NCBI RefSeq assembly: GCF_019236175.1
Contig: NZ_JAFAJM010000001.1
Coordinates: forward strand, 124,001-188,000
Reading direction: 5' to 3'
Length of the DNA: 64,000 nucleotides
Source of the DNA: Chryseobacterium sp.
GTDB lineage: Bacteria > Bacteroidota > Bacteroidia > Flavobacteriales > Weeksellaceae
Positions 7,538-15,730 of the stretch are shown here, one piece after another (positions within the stretch are counted from its first letter, which is position 1; every line of letters begins with the position of its first letter). A program made the position numbers and the translations under genes. The notes under the pieces were generated by a model. The model worked only from the letters and a program-made list of their open reading frames with translations. It was not told the origin of the DNA and did not search any database.

Positions 7538-8554
7538 TTATAACAAACCATTCATGTATTCGCTTGGAGTAATGCCTTCAAATTGCTTGAAAACCCTGTT
7601 GAATGTCACCTGACTGGTGAAACCTGCTTCTGTATAAATATACATTAAAGTGACCTTATTTAAATCTGAGGTCTTCATCAGCGTCTTTACATGCGCAATT
7701 CTTAGTGAATTAATATACTGATTAAAATTTTTATATCCTCTGTAGTCTATAGCCCTCGAAAGATAGTTCACATTTGTGTTCAGATCCGAACATAAGCCTG
7801 ATATTTTAATAGAAGGATTCGTAAAATAATTATTGTTTCTAATGTAGTTGTCCAATTCCAGGAATAAATTCTCAAGCTTATCATGATCGATAGGAACTTC
7901 ATTTTTTTGCCTGTCAGAAGTATAGGTAGTGTTTTCATCCAATGAAAAATCCTTCCTGTATTTTTGTTTTTCTTTCAGTTTGCTTTTAATATCATATACA
8001 AAAGCTCGGGATTCTAGATGACTTATCTTCAGCTTGTAAAATATAAATAAACAAATAAGCGAAAAATTAGCAGCTACAGCGGCAATATTGGTAGAATGAA
8101 GGTATTTTTTATCATACGTATAGAAATGATGGTCAAAATATCTCGCATAAATTACGATGAAAACCATCAGAAAAATAGTATAAAACATATAATAAATCAC
8201 CATTTTTCTTTTTAAAAATACATAGGCACAAACAGGCATGGGGATAAGCCATATAAATCCTACTATGGAATCATCAATAAAATTCAGGATAATAATAGAA
8301 ATGTGAAGTGAGCTGAAATGTAGATAAGCATTGACTACCCTTGAAATATTAACATTTCTTCTGATCAGTACATAAGAATAAATATAAAAGATTAAAGCGG
8401 CCGCAAAATAATAAATAGGAGCGGTGTTTTTCAGCCAGAACAGATAAATATAAATAGAGATGATATGGAAAATAACCAGAATGAATAAATAAGTTTCTAT
8501 CAGCTGTTTCTTTAACGTATGTATTCTGTTGTTGTAATATTGACTAATTCTCAT
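7538..8554 (-). CDS. AraC-family regulator with N-terminal multispanning membrane domain
   Basis: 338 residues. The first ~190 residues have about six membrane segments; the C-terminal ~100 residues form an AraC/XylS double helix-turn-helix (ISGLCSDLNTNVNYLSRAI, then FNQYINSLRIAHVKTLM, and the hallmark AGFTSQVTFNRVFKQFEGITPSEYM, given here in parts). Membrane-linked AraC proteins of this layout are frequent in Bacteroidota and probably sense a small ligand or membrane state. It is a single gene, reading away from the candidate small RNA at 8766-9050. Confidence 0.88.
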   Translation of the reverse strand: MRISQYYNNRIHTLKKQLIETYLFILVIFHIISIYIYLFWLKNTAPIYYFAAALIFYIYSYVLIRRNVNISRVVNAYLHFSSLHISIIILNFIDDSIVGFIWLIPMPVCAYVFLKRKMVIYYMFYTIFLMVFIVIYARYFDHHFYTYDKKYLHSTNIAAVAANFSLICLFIFYKLKISHLESRAFVYDIKSKLKEKQKYRKDFSLDENTTYTSDRQKNEVPIDHDKLENLFLELDNYIRNNNYFTNPSIKISGLCSDLNTNVNYLSRAIDYRGYKNFNQYINSLRIAHVKTLMKTSDLNKVTLMYIYTEAGFTSQVTFNRVFKQFEGITPSEYMNGLL

Positions 8555-8728
8555 TGCAGCGTGTGTTCAGTCAGCTTATATCCGCTTATTTACGATGCCG
8601 CAAATATAGCGTCTAAATTTTTTTGTACAAAGTAATTAATCATTTTCATAAAATGATTAGTTTAAAAATCTTATAAACAGTATGTTATCTTGGTTTCAGT
8701 CATTTTTCCAATATGATTTTACTGTTGA

Positions 8729-8759
8729 TTTGACAACATATATATAAGTTTTAATTTTG
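8729..8759 (+). promoter_or_regulatory. near-perfect Bacteroidota promoter of the candidate small RNA
   Basis: TTTG at 8729-8732 and TAATTTTG at 8752-8759 are exact -33 and -7 elements with a 19-nt spacer. They predict a transcription start near 8766. No protein-coding gene follows on this strand. Confidence 0.7.
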
Positions 8760-8765
8760 CCCATA

Positions 8766-9055
8766 TAAATGATATGAGAGACTTAGAGGAAATGGTTTAA
8801 AAAAAGGATCATATACTCTGCTGATTCTGAAAACATACTGATGACTTCCCATCAATGATAATGAGCAACCGGATTATCGTTGATTTATAATCAAATGATG
8901 GAAAAAATTTAAACTAATAATCTTCTACGATATAAGACCTGAAAAACTAAAAATTACAAGTACATTTCGAAGTTTTGATTGTTAATTTAATTTTCAATCT
9001 TAATGTTGATCCCGGATACGAATAAAACTATTTTTAAAGTGTCCGGGATTTTTAA
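8766..9055 (+). ncRNA. candidate structured small RNA, about 285 nt
   Basis: The call rests on a consensus promoter immediately upstream, a terminator-like hairpin at the end, and internal structure. A 12-bp stem (ATCAATGATAAT 8851-8862 with ATTATCGTTGAT 8873-8884, one G-U pair) closes a 10-nt loop; a competing hairpin TTGATT/AATCAA occupies 8880-8894 and shares bases with the first, so the two exclude each other. Only mini-frames of up to 11 codons are present. I do not recognise it as 6S, tmRNA, SRP or RNase P RNA. A very short peptide message is the main alternative. Confidence 0.45.
9009..9055 (+). terminator. terminator-like hairpin of the candidate small RNA
   Basis: ATCCCGGATAC (9009-9019) pairs with GTGTCCGGGAT (9039-9049), 11 bp with one G-T mismatch, a 19-nt loop, then TTTTTAATTTAAT. 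The T-rich side is on the plus strand, which fits termination of the small RNA rather than of the minus-strand gene ending at 9070. Confidence 0.6.
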
Positions 9056-9069
9056 TTTAATGTATTGTT

Positions 9070-9474
9070 TTAAATTTTTTTCTGAGACCTTAAAGAAACC
9101 AGGTTGCCTATGAAAAGAGTCAGGCAACTGGCTACCCAGAGAAAATATCCGGGACCGTAGCCTGTTACAGGAGATTTGTGCCCGGCCTCATCTGTAGTAA
9201 TTTCCCCGACAGACAGATAACACAGCATAAGGAAAAGACTAAGAAGACTGAGGAGTAAGGATATTTTTGTTTTACGCATTAAAAAGAAAAGTGCTGTAAA
9301 AAAAATGAGCGGATTGGCCAGCCAGGCGATACCACCGCCATCCATTTCTGCCCATCCCAATAAAAGACATGCTAAGCCATACATTGAATCATCTTTGACA
9401 TACACTGCCGGAAAAGGAAGAGATGCAATAAAAAGAATTAAACTGATCAGAAGAATGAAGTAAGGCTTTTTCAT
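9070..9474 (-). CDS. small hydrophobic membrane protein, unknown
   Basis: 134 residues with about four membrane segments, starting with an N-terminal hydrophobic stretch (MKKPYFILLISLILFIASLP). No family recognised. It starts 5 nt after the stop of rmuC on the same strand, so it is almost certainly expressed from the rmuC transcript. No functional statement can be made. Confidence 0.7.
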   Translation of the reverse strand: MKKPYFILLISLILFIASLPFPAVYVKDDSMYGLACLLLGWAEMDGGGIAWLANPLIFFTALFFLMRKTKISLLLSLLSLFLMLCYLSVGEITTDEAGHKSPVTGYGPGYFLWVASCLTLFIGNLVSLRSQKKI

Positions 9475-9479
9475 GGGAA

Positions 9480-10979
9480 TTAGTTTTCGGTTTCTATAAT
9501 ACCATTGTCAATGAGGCTTGGTGGCAGATCTTTTTTGTTTTTAATGCCGAGTGATTTCAGTTTCTGTGTCTGAATAATCAGGTTGTCATTCCCGGTATGA
9601 AGCTGCTTATAGGCATCATTGTAAACATTCTTGGCCTGATCAAGATTTCTTCCTACTTTTTCAAGGTTTTCCACAAAGCCTACAAATTTGTCATAGAGTT
9701 TTGCACCACGCTCAGCAATCTCCATAGAATTTCTGTTCTGATATTCACGCTTCCAGAGATCTGCTATAAGTTTGAGTGAAGTGATCAGATTGCTTGGGTT
9801 TAATAACAGTATTCTTCTCTCGTAAGCGTAGTTCCAAAGGTTCTGGTCTGCTTGCATGGCCGCAATATAGGCCGGCTCACTTGGGATGAACATCATGACA
9901 AAATCAAGTGATTTTCCGTAATCGTCATAAGCTTTCTGACTCAGCTGATTGATATGGTTTTTTATTGAACCCAGATGTTGATTCAATTTGATAATATATA
10001 CTTCGGGATCGGTTTCGTCTACCAGATCTGTAAAGGCAGTCAGCGAGACTTTAGAATCAATAATGACATTTCTTTCATCAGGGTATTTTACAACAGCATC
10101 AGGGCGCATCTTTTTACCTGAAAATTCAGAAAATAAGGCGTTGTTGTCTTCATCACGAAGCTCATGTTCCAGGAAATATTCCCTGCCTTTTACCAGTCCT
10201 GATTTTTCGAGGATGCTTTCCAGAATCATTTCTCCCCAGTTTCCCTGGGTTTTGCTCTCGCCTTTTAGAGCACGGGTTAATTTTTTAGCATCCTCAGAGA
10301 TCTGCTGATTAAGTTCGGCCAGTTCTTTTACTTTTTCAGCCAGAGAAAAACGCTCTTTATTTTCTTTTTCATAAGCTTCATTGACTTTGTTCTTTAATTC
10401 AGCAATTTTTTCCTGAAACGGGTCAAGAATATTTTTTAAATTATTTTGATTTAAAGCCGTAAATTTTTCAGTTTTTTCTTCCAGAATTTTATTAGCTAAA
10501 TTTTCAAACTGTATTTTTGAATCTTCCTGAATCTTTGTAATCTCTTCTTTTTGAATGTTCAGCGACTGTTGAAGGCTTTCATTTCTAGCTGAAAGATCGG
10601 CGTTTTTAGCAAAAAGATCCTGTTTTTCTAAAACCAGTGCATCTATATAAGACGCCTGTTTGATGCTGACCTGTTTCAGTTCCTGGAATTGGGTATTTAG
10701 CGAGGTGTGTTCTGCGGAGATTTTAGCAAATTCATTTTTCAGATCATTTAATAAGTCCTGATGCAGAAGATTTTGTTCTTTCTCTTTTTCGTTTCCACGA
10801 TGTAGTTCCTGAATTTTCAGATCGGCATTTTCCAGATCAGAATTGATTTTTATATATGCACTATTTAGCTGATCATAAGAACTTCTCGAAACCATTGATG
10901 ATTTTAAAGCAAAATATAAAATAACTGCTCCCAGTATTCCGCCGGCAATAAATCCAATAATTAAATATATCATCTCCAT
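9480..10979 (-). CDS. rmuC: DNA recombination protein RmuC
   Basis: 499 residues. A membrane anchor (about 3-25), a long coiled coil (about 30-220) rich in Glu/Gln/Lys, and the RmuC nuclease-like domain (about 235-470) with TQGNWGEMILESILEKSG, KMRPDAVVKYPDERNVIIDS and KVSLTAF. RmuC limits DNA inversion events at short inverted repeats in E. coli and carries a restriction-endonuclease-like fold. Followed at 5 nt by a small membrane-protein gene. Divergent from the two-component system genes. Confidence 0.93.
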   Translation of the reverse strand: MEMIYLIIGFIAGGILGAVILYFALKSSMVSRSSYDQLNSAYIKINSDLENADLKIQELHRGNEKEKEQNLLHQDLLNDLKNEFAKISAEHTSLNTQFQELKQVSIKQASYIDALVLEKQDLFAKNADLSARNESLQQSLNIQKEEITKIQEDSKIQFENLANKILEEKTEKFTALNQNNLKNILDPFQEKIAELKNKVNEAYEKENKERFSLAEKVKELAELNQQISEDAKKLTRALKGESKTQGNWGEMILESILEKSGLVKGREYFLEHELRDEDNNALFSEFSGKKMRPDAVVKYPDERNVIIDSKVSLTAFTDLVDETDPEVYIIKLNQHLGSIKNHINQLSQKAYDDYGKSLDFVMMFIPSEPAYIAAMQADQNLWNYAYERRILLLNPSNLITSLKLIADLWKREYQNRNSMEIAERGAKLYDKFVGFVENLEKVGRNLDQAKNVYNDAYKQLHTGNDNLIIQTQKLKSLGIKNKKDLPPSLIDNGIIETEN

Positions 10980-11125
10980 TTTTCAAAATTATGAAAAAAG
11001 GCTGGAAGTTGGTATCAGGAGATCAATCCCTGAAGGTTATTTCGTTTTTTCCTGAAGCGATGACTTTCTTATGGCAGTCTCTTTCTCTAAAGAATACCTA
11101 TATTTATAGGAAATTTCAGAGACAT

Positions 11126-11800
11126 ATGAATATTTTGTTGGTAGAGGATGATCAGAGAATTAGTAATTTCCTTATAAAAGGGCTTACCGAAACAGGCTAC
11201 AATATTACCCTTGCCGACTCCGGAGAAAAAGCAAGAGAAATTATTACCACATATGATTTTGACATTATTTTAATGGATATTATGCTTCCCGGACTCGATG
11301 GAATGCAGTTGACACAAATTATCAGGTTTAAAGGAAACTATACCCCGATTATCGTTCTCAGTGCATTAAATAGTCCTGATGATAAAATAAAAATGCTGGA
11401 TCTGGGAGCAGATGATTACTTATCCAAACCTTTTCATTTTGAAGAGCTTATTTCAAGGATTAAAGCTTTAACCAGACGTAATAAACTAAGCTATCAAAAG
11501 GAAAATCAGCTTTTGTCATGTGGAAATATTATTGTGGATACAGATCTGCATACGGTGACACAGAATGGTAAAGAAATCGAATTTTCTCCCACAGAGTATA
11601 AGCTTTTTACTTTTCTGATGGAAAATAAAAATAAAGTACTGAGCAGAACCCAGATCCTGCATAATGTCTGGGGAATAGATTTTGACAATACCACGAATGT
11701 GGTGGATGTATATATTTCCTATATCCGTAATAAAATTGAAGAAAAGGATCAGAAGATTATTCATACCGTAAAAGGGACAGGATATTTAATTAAAGACTGA
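11126..11800 (+). CDS. OmpR-family response regulator of the efflux operon
   Basis: 224 residues from the ATG at 11126. A longer open frame from 10991 adds 45 residues with no family resemblance before MNILLVEDD, so the internal start is preferred. Receiver domain with acidic pair EDD, phosphoacceptor Asp51 (IILMDIMLPG) and the conserved Lys in YLSKPF; winged-helix domain about 128-222 ending HTVKGTGYLIKD. It precedes its kinase by 2 nt and the RND efflux operon by 1.5 kb, the same arrangement as CusRS with CusCBA. A small inverted repeat CCTATA-TT-TATAGG lies at 11097-11110 just upstream. Confidence 0.93.
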   Translation: MNILLVEDDQRISNFLIKGLTETGYNITLADSGEKAREIITTYDFDIILMDIMLPGLDGMQLTQIIRFKGNYTPIIVLSALNSPDDKIKMLDLGADDYLSKPFHFEELISRIKALTRRNKLSYQKENQLLSCGNIIVDTDLHTVTQNGKEIEFSPTEYKLFTFLMENKNKVLSRTQILHNVWGIDFDNTTNVVDVYISYIRNKIEEKDQKIIHTVKGTGYLIKD

Positions 11801-11802
11801 AA

Positions 11803-13164
11803 ATGACTCTCAGAAACAGATTTACTCTTATTTCAAGCCTTTCATTTGGCATTGTTTCCATCATTACATTTGCCGTGATATTCTTTGCGTATTATGATAG
11901 TACCAAGATTTTTTATTTTGAAAAACTGAGGAATACAGCACTTATTTCCGCAATCTATTATCTTGAAAAAGATGAACTTCCGAAAGACAGACATGCTCAG
12001 ATCAAAAAAGAATATAATCATCTTATCCAGAACAAAAGAGTAGCGGTTTATAATCAGAATAATGAAGTTACTTTCGGGCAGAATCTGAATGATAAAAATA
12101 TCAAGAAACAGCATCTGCAGACTGTCAGAAATAACAAAGGACTGCAGTTTATGTCTGATAATAACTTTTATTACGGGATCTTTTACCCGGATAATCAGGG
12201 CGATTTTGTTGTTTTTGTAAAATCACCAAACGATTCATTTCAGGCTCAGATGATCAGGCTTTCTATTATTATAATTTCTGTACTGATCCTTGGTTTACTG
12301 GCTATTTATTTTCTGAGCAGATATCTTTCGAAAATAGTATATAAGCCTATTTCTAATGTAGTAAAGCGCATTAATGCGGTGGATTATCATGACATTTCTA
12401 CTGCAATTACTTCTACCAATACCAATGATGAAATTGAAGACTTAATCAAATCTTACAATAAATTATTAAGCAGGATTTCCGAAAGCATGCTGTTGCAGCA
12501 GAATTTTATTAATTATGTTTCTCATGAATTTAAAACTCCTTTGGCAGCCATTTCAGGAAATCTGGAAGTCTTTGCCCAAAAGGACAGGACACCGGAAGAA
12601 TACAGAAAAGTAGCCAGAGAATCTCTTGACCATGTATTTGAGATTGAAAATATTCTTAATAACCTTCTGCTGATGTCCGGAATGACTAAACTTGAGTCGT
12701 CACATAAGCAGGTAAGGATAGATGAGCTGGTCTGGAAGATTTATGAAAAACTAGAGTCCAAAGCCAAAGAGCAGCATTCTTCTATTAAGATCCAGCTTCA
12801 GGTTGCCAATCCGGCATTGTTAGAATTTCCGGGAAATGAAACACTATTGTATCTTGCTTTATACAATATTGTAGAAAATGCCATCAAGTATTCTCATGAT
12901 AAGCCTGTTATTATTATTCTTTCTGAAAAAAATAATCTGTTGAATATTGAAGTGAAAGATGAAGGAAAGGGAATTCCTGCTGAAGATCTTGTGAAAATTA
13001 CCGAAACATTCTATAGAGGTAAAAATGTGGATCGTATTAAAGGTAGCGGGATTGGATTATCTCTTTCTAAAAATATTTTCGACCACCATCATATAGCAAT
13101 GAATATTAATTCCCTGATAAATGTGGGTACCAATGTTCTGCTTGTCTTTCCTCCCAATGTTTAA
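11803..13164 (+). CDS. sensor histidine kinase paired with the OmpR-type regulator
   Basis: 453 residues. Two membrane segments (about 8-28 and 155-175) bracket a ~125-residue periplasmic sensor; then HAMP (about 177-230), HisKA with the phosphoacceptor His241 in VSHEFKTPLAAISGN, and an ATPase domain with NIVENAIKYS (N box), VKDEGKGIP (G1) and KGSGIGLSLSKNIF (G2). No metal-binding His/Cys/Met cluster stands out in the periplasmic part, so the ligand is not evident. The gene follows its regulator after 2 nt. Confidence 0.93.
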   Translation: MTLRNRFTLISSLSFGIVSIITFAVIFFAYYDSTKIFYFEKLRNTALISAIYYLEKDELPKDRHAQIKKEYNHLIQNKRVAVYNQNNEVTFGQNLNDKNIKKQHLQTVRNNKGLQFMSDNNFYYGIFYPDNQGDFVVFVKSPNDSFQAQMIRLSIIIISVLILGLLAIYFLSRYLSKIVYKPISNVVKRINAVDYHDISTAITSTNTNDEIEDLIKSYNKLLSRISESMLLQQNFINYVSHEFKTPLAAISGNLEVFAQKDRTPEEYRKVARESLDHVFEIENILNNLLLMSGMTKLESSHKQVRIDELVWKIYEKLESKAKEQHSSIKIQLQVANPALLEFPGNETLLYLALYNIVENAIKYSHDKPVIIILSEKNNLLNIEVKDEGKGIPAEDLVKITETFYRGKNVDRIKGSGIGLSLSKNIFDHHHIAMNINSLINVGTNVLLVFPPNV

Positions 13165-13238
13165 AAACAATCGTTTAGCATACTGCCGTATGTATTGAAA
13201 TATATTTTCTTATAAAAATTCAGCTTTAGACCCTGATT

Positions 13239-13298
13239 CTAATCAAACTCTAATGTTGGACTAATCGAATTTTAATTTTATTCGAAATTGGGTCTAAT
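13239..13298 (+). promoter_or_regulatory. 11-bp phased CTAAT direct repeats, probable response-regulator operator
   Basis: CTAAT begins at 13239, 13250 and 13261, a variant TTAAT at 13272 and again CTAAT at 13294. All lie on one 11-bp lattice, one DNA turn apart, directly upstream of and overlapping the efflux promoter. Tandem direct repeats with this spacing are typical of OmpR/PhoB-family dimers bound head to tail. Confidence 0.6.
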
Positions 13299-13316
13299 AC
13301 TAAGAGAATAGTTTTG
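13288..13316 (+). promoter_or_regulatory. promoter of the efflux operon
   Basis: TTG at 13288-13290 and TAGTTTTG at 13309-13316, spacer 18 nt, match the Bacteroidota -33/-7 consensus. The predicted start of transcription, about 13323, means translation must begin downstream of it, which supports the TTG start at 13337. Confidence 0.65.
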
Positions 13317-13336
13317 TGGTCCTAAAATATGAGACC

Positions 13337-14611
13337 TTGAAGAAAATTATATTTACCCTATTTTATATTCATTGCTTCAGTTTTTTTTCTGCCCAAATTT
13401 CCGATACTGTGAAAATTACCAGAGAAGAAGCCGAAGCTGTTTTTTTGGCTAAAAACCTGGATCTTATTACTCAAAAACTAGAAATTTCTCAGGCAGAAGC
13501 ACGTGCTGTTCAGGCTAAATACTGGCCTAATCCTAAGCTAACCGTTAATGAAATCAATTTATGGAGAACCTATGATATTGAGGAACAGCCTGCTCTCATC
13601 GGAAACTGGGGTAAGAATACTCAGGTTTCAGCAGAAATTGAACAGGTAATCCAGACAGCAGGAAAAAGGAGAAAAAATGTTGAGCTTCAGAAAATAGAAG
13701 TAGAAGGAGAGAAATACGAACTACAGGAAGTATTTCGTGAACTTAAAAAGACATTAAGAAATACGATTACCGAGATCCTTTACAATCAGGAACAACAGAA
13801 AATTTATCAGGGACAGATTGCTTCCATTGAGAAATTAACAAAATCATATCAAAACCAATTAAATCTAGGAAATATCAGTAAAGCGGAGTATGTCCGCTTA
13901 AAAGCACAAGAGATCGAATTCAAGAAAAAACTGATTTCATTGAAACAGGAAATTGAAGATCAACAAGTGGAACTGAAAGCTTTGCTGATGATTCCGGCCC
14001 AGTCCTACCTGGTTATCTCGGATCCGTTTACGATGCCGGAAAAACAACTTTCAGAACTGGAGCTTACGCAATGGCTGGAGAAAGCAAAAGAAAACCGGCC
14101 GGATATCCTGATGGCTAAAAATAAAGAAAAACACGCTGAAAAAAATCTTGAAATTCAAAACGCTATGAAGACTCCGGATGTAGCTGTTTCTCTAGGCTAT
14201 GACCGTGGCGGAAATATTATGAAAGATTTCATCGGTCTGGGAGTGTCTTTTGATCTTCCCATTTTTGATCGCAATAAAGGAAATATTCAGGAAGCGAAGC
14301 TTGAGATTCAGAAAATGAAAATTGAAACCCGGAAAAATATGCTGAAATCTGAGAATGAGATTGTTTCTGTTTTCAGAAATTACATCAGAACTCAGGAAGT
14401 TTCCGGAGAAATTGATGGTGCTTATGAATCTACGCTGGATGGCTTATTAGTAAGTCATGAAAAGAATTTCAGACTGAGAAACATAAGCATGTTAGAATAT
14501 ATGGATTTTTTAGATGCCTATATCAATAATAAGATGATCATTCTGGATACCAAAAAGGAACTTAATCAATATTACGAAAACCTGCAGTATGTTGTAGGAC
14601 AAGATTTATAA
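13337..14611 (+). CDS. TolC/CusC-type outer membrane efflux protein
   Basis: 424 residues from a TTG codon at 13337. The frame is open back to a GTG at 13316, but that codon lies in the -7 box, whereas TTG begins a clean signal peptide MKKIIFTLFYIHCFSFFSAQ. A three-codon ATG-AGA-CCT-TGA frame overlaps this start and could couple translation. The mature protein has the long helical repeats of the TolC family (two copies, about 30-220 and 230-420) that build the trans-periplasmic channel of tripartite pumps. It is the first gene of a three-gene RND operon, 3 nt before the adaptor. Confidence 0.88.
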   Translation: MKKIIFTLFYIHCFSFFSAQISDTVKITREEAEAVFLAKNLDLITQKLEISQAEARAVQAKYWPNPKLTVNEINLWRTYDIEEQPALIGNWGKNTQVSAEIEQVIQTAGKRRKNVELQKIEVEGEKYELQEVFRELKKTLRNTITEILYNQEQQKIYQGQIASIEKLTKSYQNQLNLGNISKAEYVRLKAQEIEFKKKLISLKQEIEDQQVELKALLMIPAQSYLVISDPFTMPEKQLSELELTQWLEKAKENRPDILMAKNKEKHAEKNLEIQNAMKTPDVAVSLGYDRGGNIMKDFIGLGVSFDLPIFDRNKGNIQEAKLEIQKMKIETRKNMLKSENEIVSVFRNYIRTQEVSGEIDGAYESTLDGLLVSHEKNFRLRNISMLEYMDFLDAYINNKMIILDTKKELNQYYENLQYVVGQDL

Positions 14612-14614
14612 GAT

Positions 14615-15730
14615 ATGAACAGAAATACTACCAAATACATTGCAGCAATTTACCTTTCTGCGTTGCTGGCTTTTACGGGTTGTGCCGATAAAAAAGAAAA
14701 TAATGAAGTATTAAAAGGATACTGTATCAGTAAAGAACTTAAAAAAGATATTAAACTGGTTAAAGCTGAAGTACTGCCTATTGAAGAAAGTATTACTCTT
14801 ACAGGAGAAGTGGAAAGTAATTCAGATAAAACAGTTCCTTTTGTCAGTCTGGTAGACGGGGTGGTAACAGATACTTATTTTTCCTTAGGTGATTATGTGA
14901 AGAAAGGGCAGGTTCTGGCTAGTGTAAAGAGTACGGCTGTTAATGAAATGCAGGATGATACACAGACTTTACAGGCTCAGCTGGCGGTCGCAAAAAGAAA
15001 ACTTGCTTCTGTAGAAGCCATGTATAAAGATGATATTGCCTCTCAAAAAGATTTACAGGAAGCGAGATCTGAAGTGGCCATACTACAGTCTAATATTTCA
15101 AAGACCAGAAAAAATATGCAGCTGTACTCGGCGGGAGGAAATACAATTCAGATAAAGGCACCCGCAGACGGATATGTGATTTCCAAAAATGTTTCCAAAG
15201 GAATGCCGGTTACTGCCGGCGGAGATCAGCTTTTTACAATTTCTAATCTGGATAAAGTCTGGGTAATGGCTAATGTATATGCTACCAATATGAGGAATGT
15301 TTATGTAGATCAGCCGGTTGTTGTAAAGACACTGGCTTATCCGGATGAAAGTTTCTCGGGGAAAATCAATACGATTTCTCAGGTTTTCAATGAAAATGAA
15401 AGGGTATTAAAAGCAAAAATTATTATGGATAATAACGGAATGAAACTAAGACCGGGAATGTCAGCCGATGTTACTTTGCCGATTAATTCACAAAACAGAA
15501 CAGCACTGGCTATTCCTGCAAAAGCATTGATTTTTGATAATAATCAGAGTTATGTAGTGGTGTACAAAAAAGACTGTGAGCTGGAAATCAGATCCGTGAC
15601 AGAAGTTGCTTCTAACAGTCAGCATATTTATATAGAAGGCAATTTGAAACCAGGTGAAAATGTCATTGCTTCTAACGGGCTTTTGATCTACGAAAACCTG
15701 AAAAACCAATTAAATAATTCTACAAAGTAA
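14615..15730 (+). CDS. RND efflux periplasmic adaptor (HlyD/CusB family), lipoprotein
   Basis: 371 residues. Lipoprotein signal ending at a Cys in LAFTGC-ADKKEN; biotinyl-lipoyl halves flank a helical hairpin (about 105-165), then beta-barrel and membrane-proximal domains (APADGYVISKNVSKG, LRPGMSADVTLPI). It bridges the inner-membrane pump and the outer-membrane channel. A Cys at about residue 36 (GYCISKEL) just after the lipidation region is a possible metal ligand, but this is not diagnostic. Its stop codon overlaps the pump start (TAATG), so the two are translationally coupled. Confidence 0.92.
   Translation: MNRNTTKYIAAIYLSALLAFTGCADKKENNEVLKGYCISKELKKDIKLVKAEVLPIEESITLTGEVESNSDKTVPFVSLVDGVVTDTYFSLGDYVKKGQVLASVKSTAVNEMQDDTQTLQAQLAVAKRKLASVEAMYKDDIASQKDLQEARSEVAILQSNISKTRKNMQLYSAGGNTIQIKAPADGYVISKNVSKGMPVTAGGDQLFTISNLDKVWVMANVYATNMRNVYVDQPVVVKTLAYPDESFSGKINTISQVFNENERVLKAKIIMDNNGMKLRPGMSADVTLPINSQNRTALAIPAKALIFDNNQSYVVVYKKDCELEIRSVTEVASNSQHIYIEGNLKPGENVIASNGLLIYENLKNQLNNSTK

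Larger units (their letters stand above)
8555..9069. other. 515-nt intergenic region holding an orphan transcription unit
   Basis: Flanked on both sides by minus-strand genes, this region carries its own plus-strand promoter (8729-8759), a strong internal hairpin (8851-8884) and a terminator-like hairpin (9009-9055). No reading frame longer than about 11 codons with a plausible start is seen inside the predicted transcript. See the ncRNA entry. Confidence 0.55.

Noticed and set aside
8774-8800. Eight-codon frame at the start of the candidate small RNA
   Set aside because: Too short to support as a gene, and no recognisable ribosome binding site precedes it.
10984-10991. TAATTTTG box for rmuC on the minus strand
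   Set aside because: It is only about 5 nt from the start codon, so transcription would begin at or inside the gene; kept as unproven.
10991-11125. 45-residue N-terminal extension of the OmpR-type regulator
   Set aside because: The residues before MNILLVEDD have no receiver-domain resemblance and the family starts at the internal ATG.
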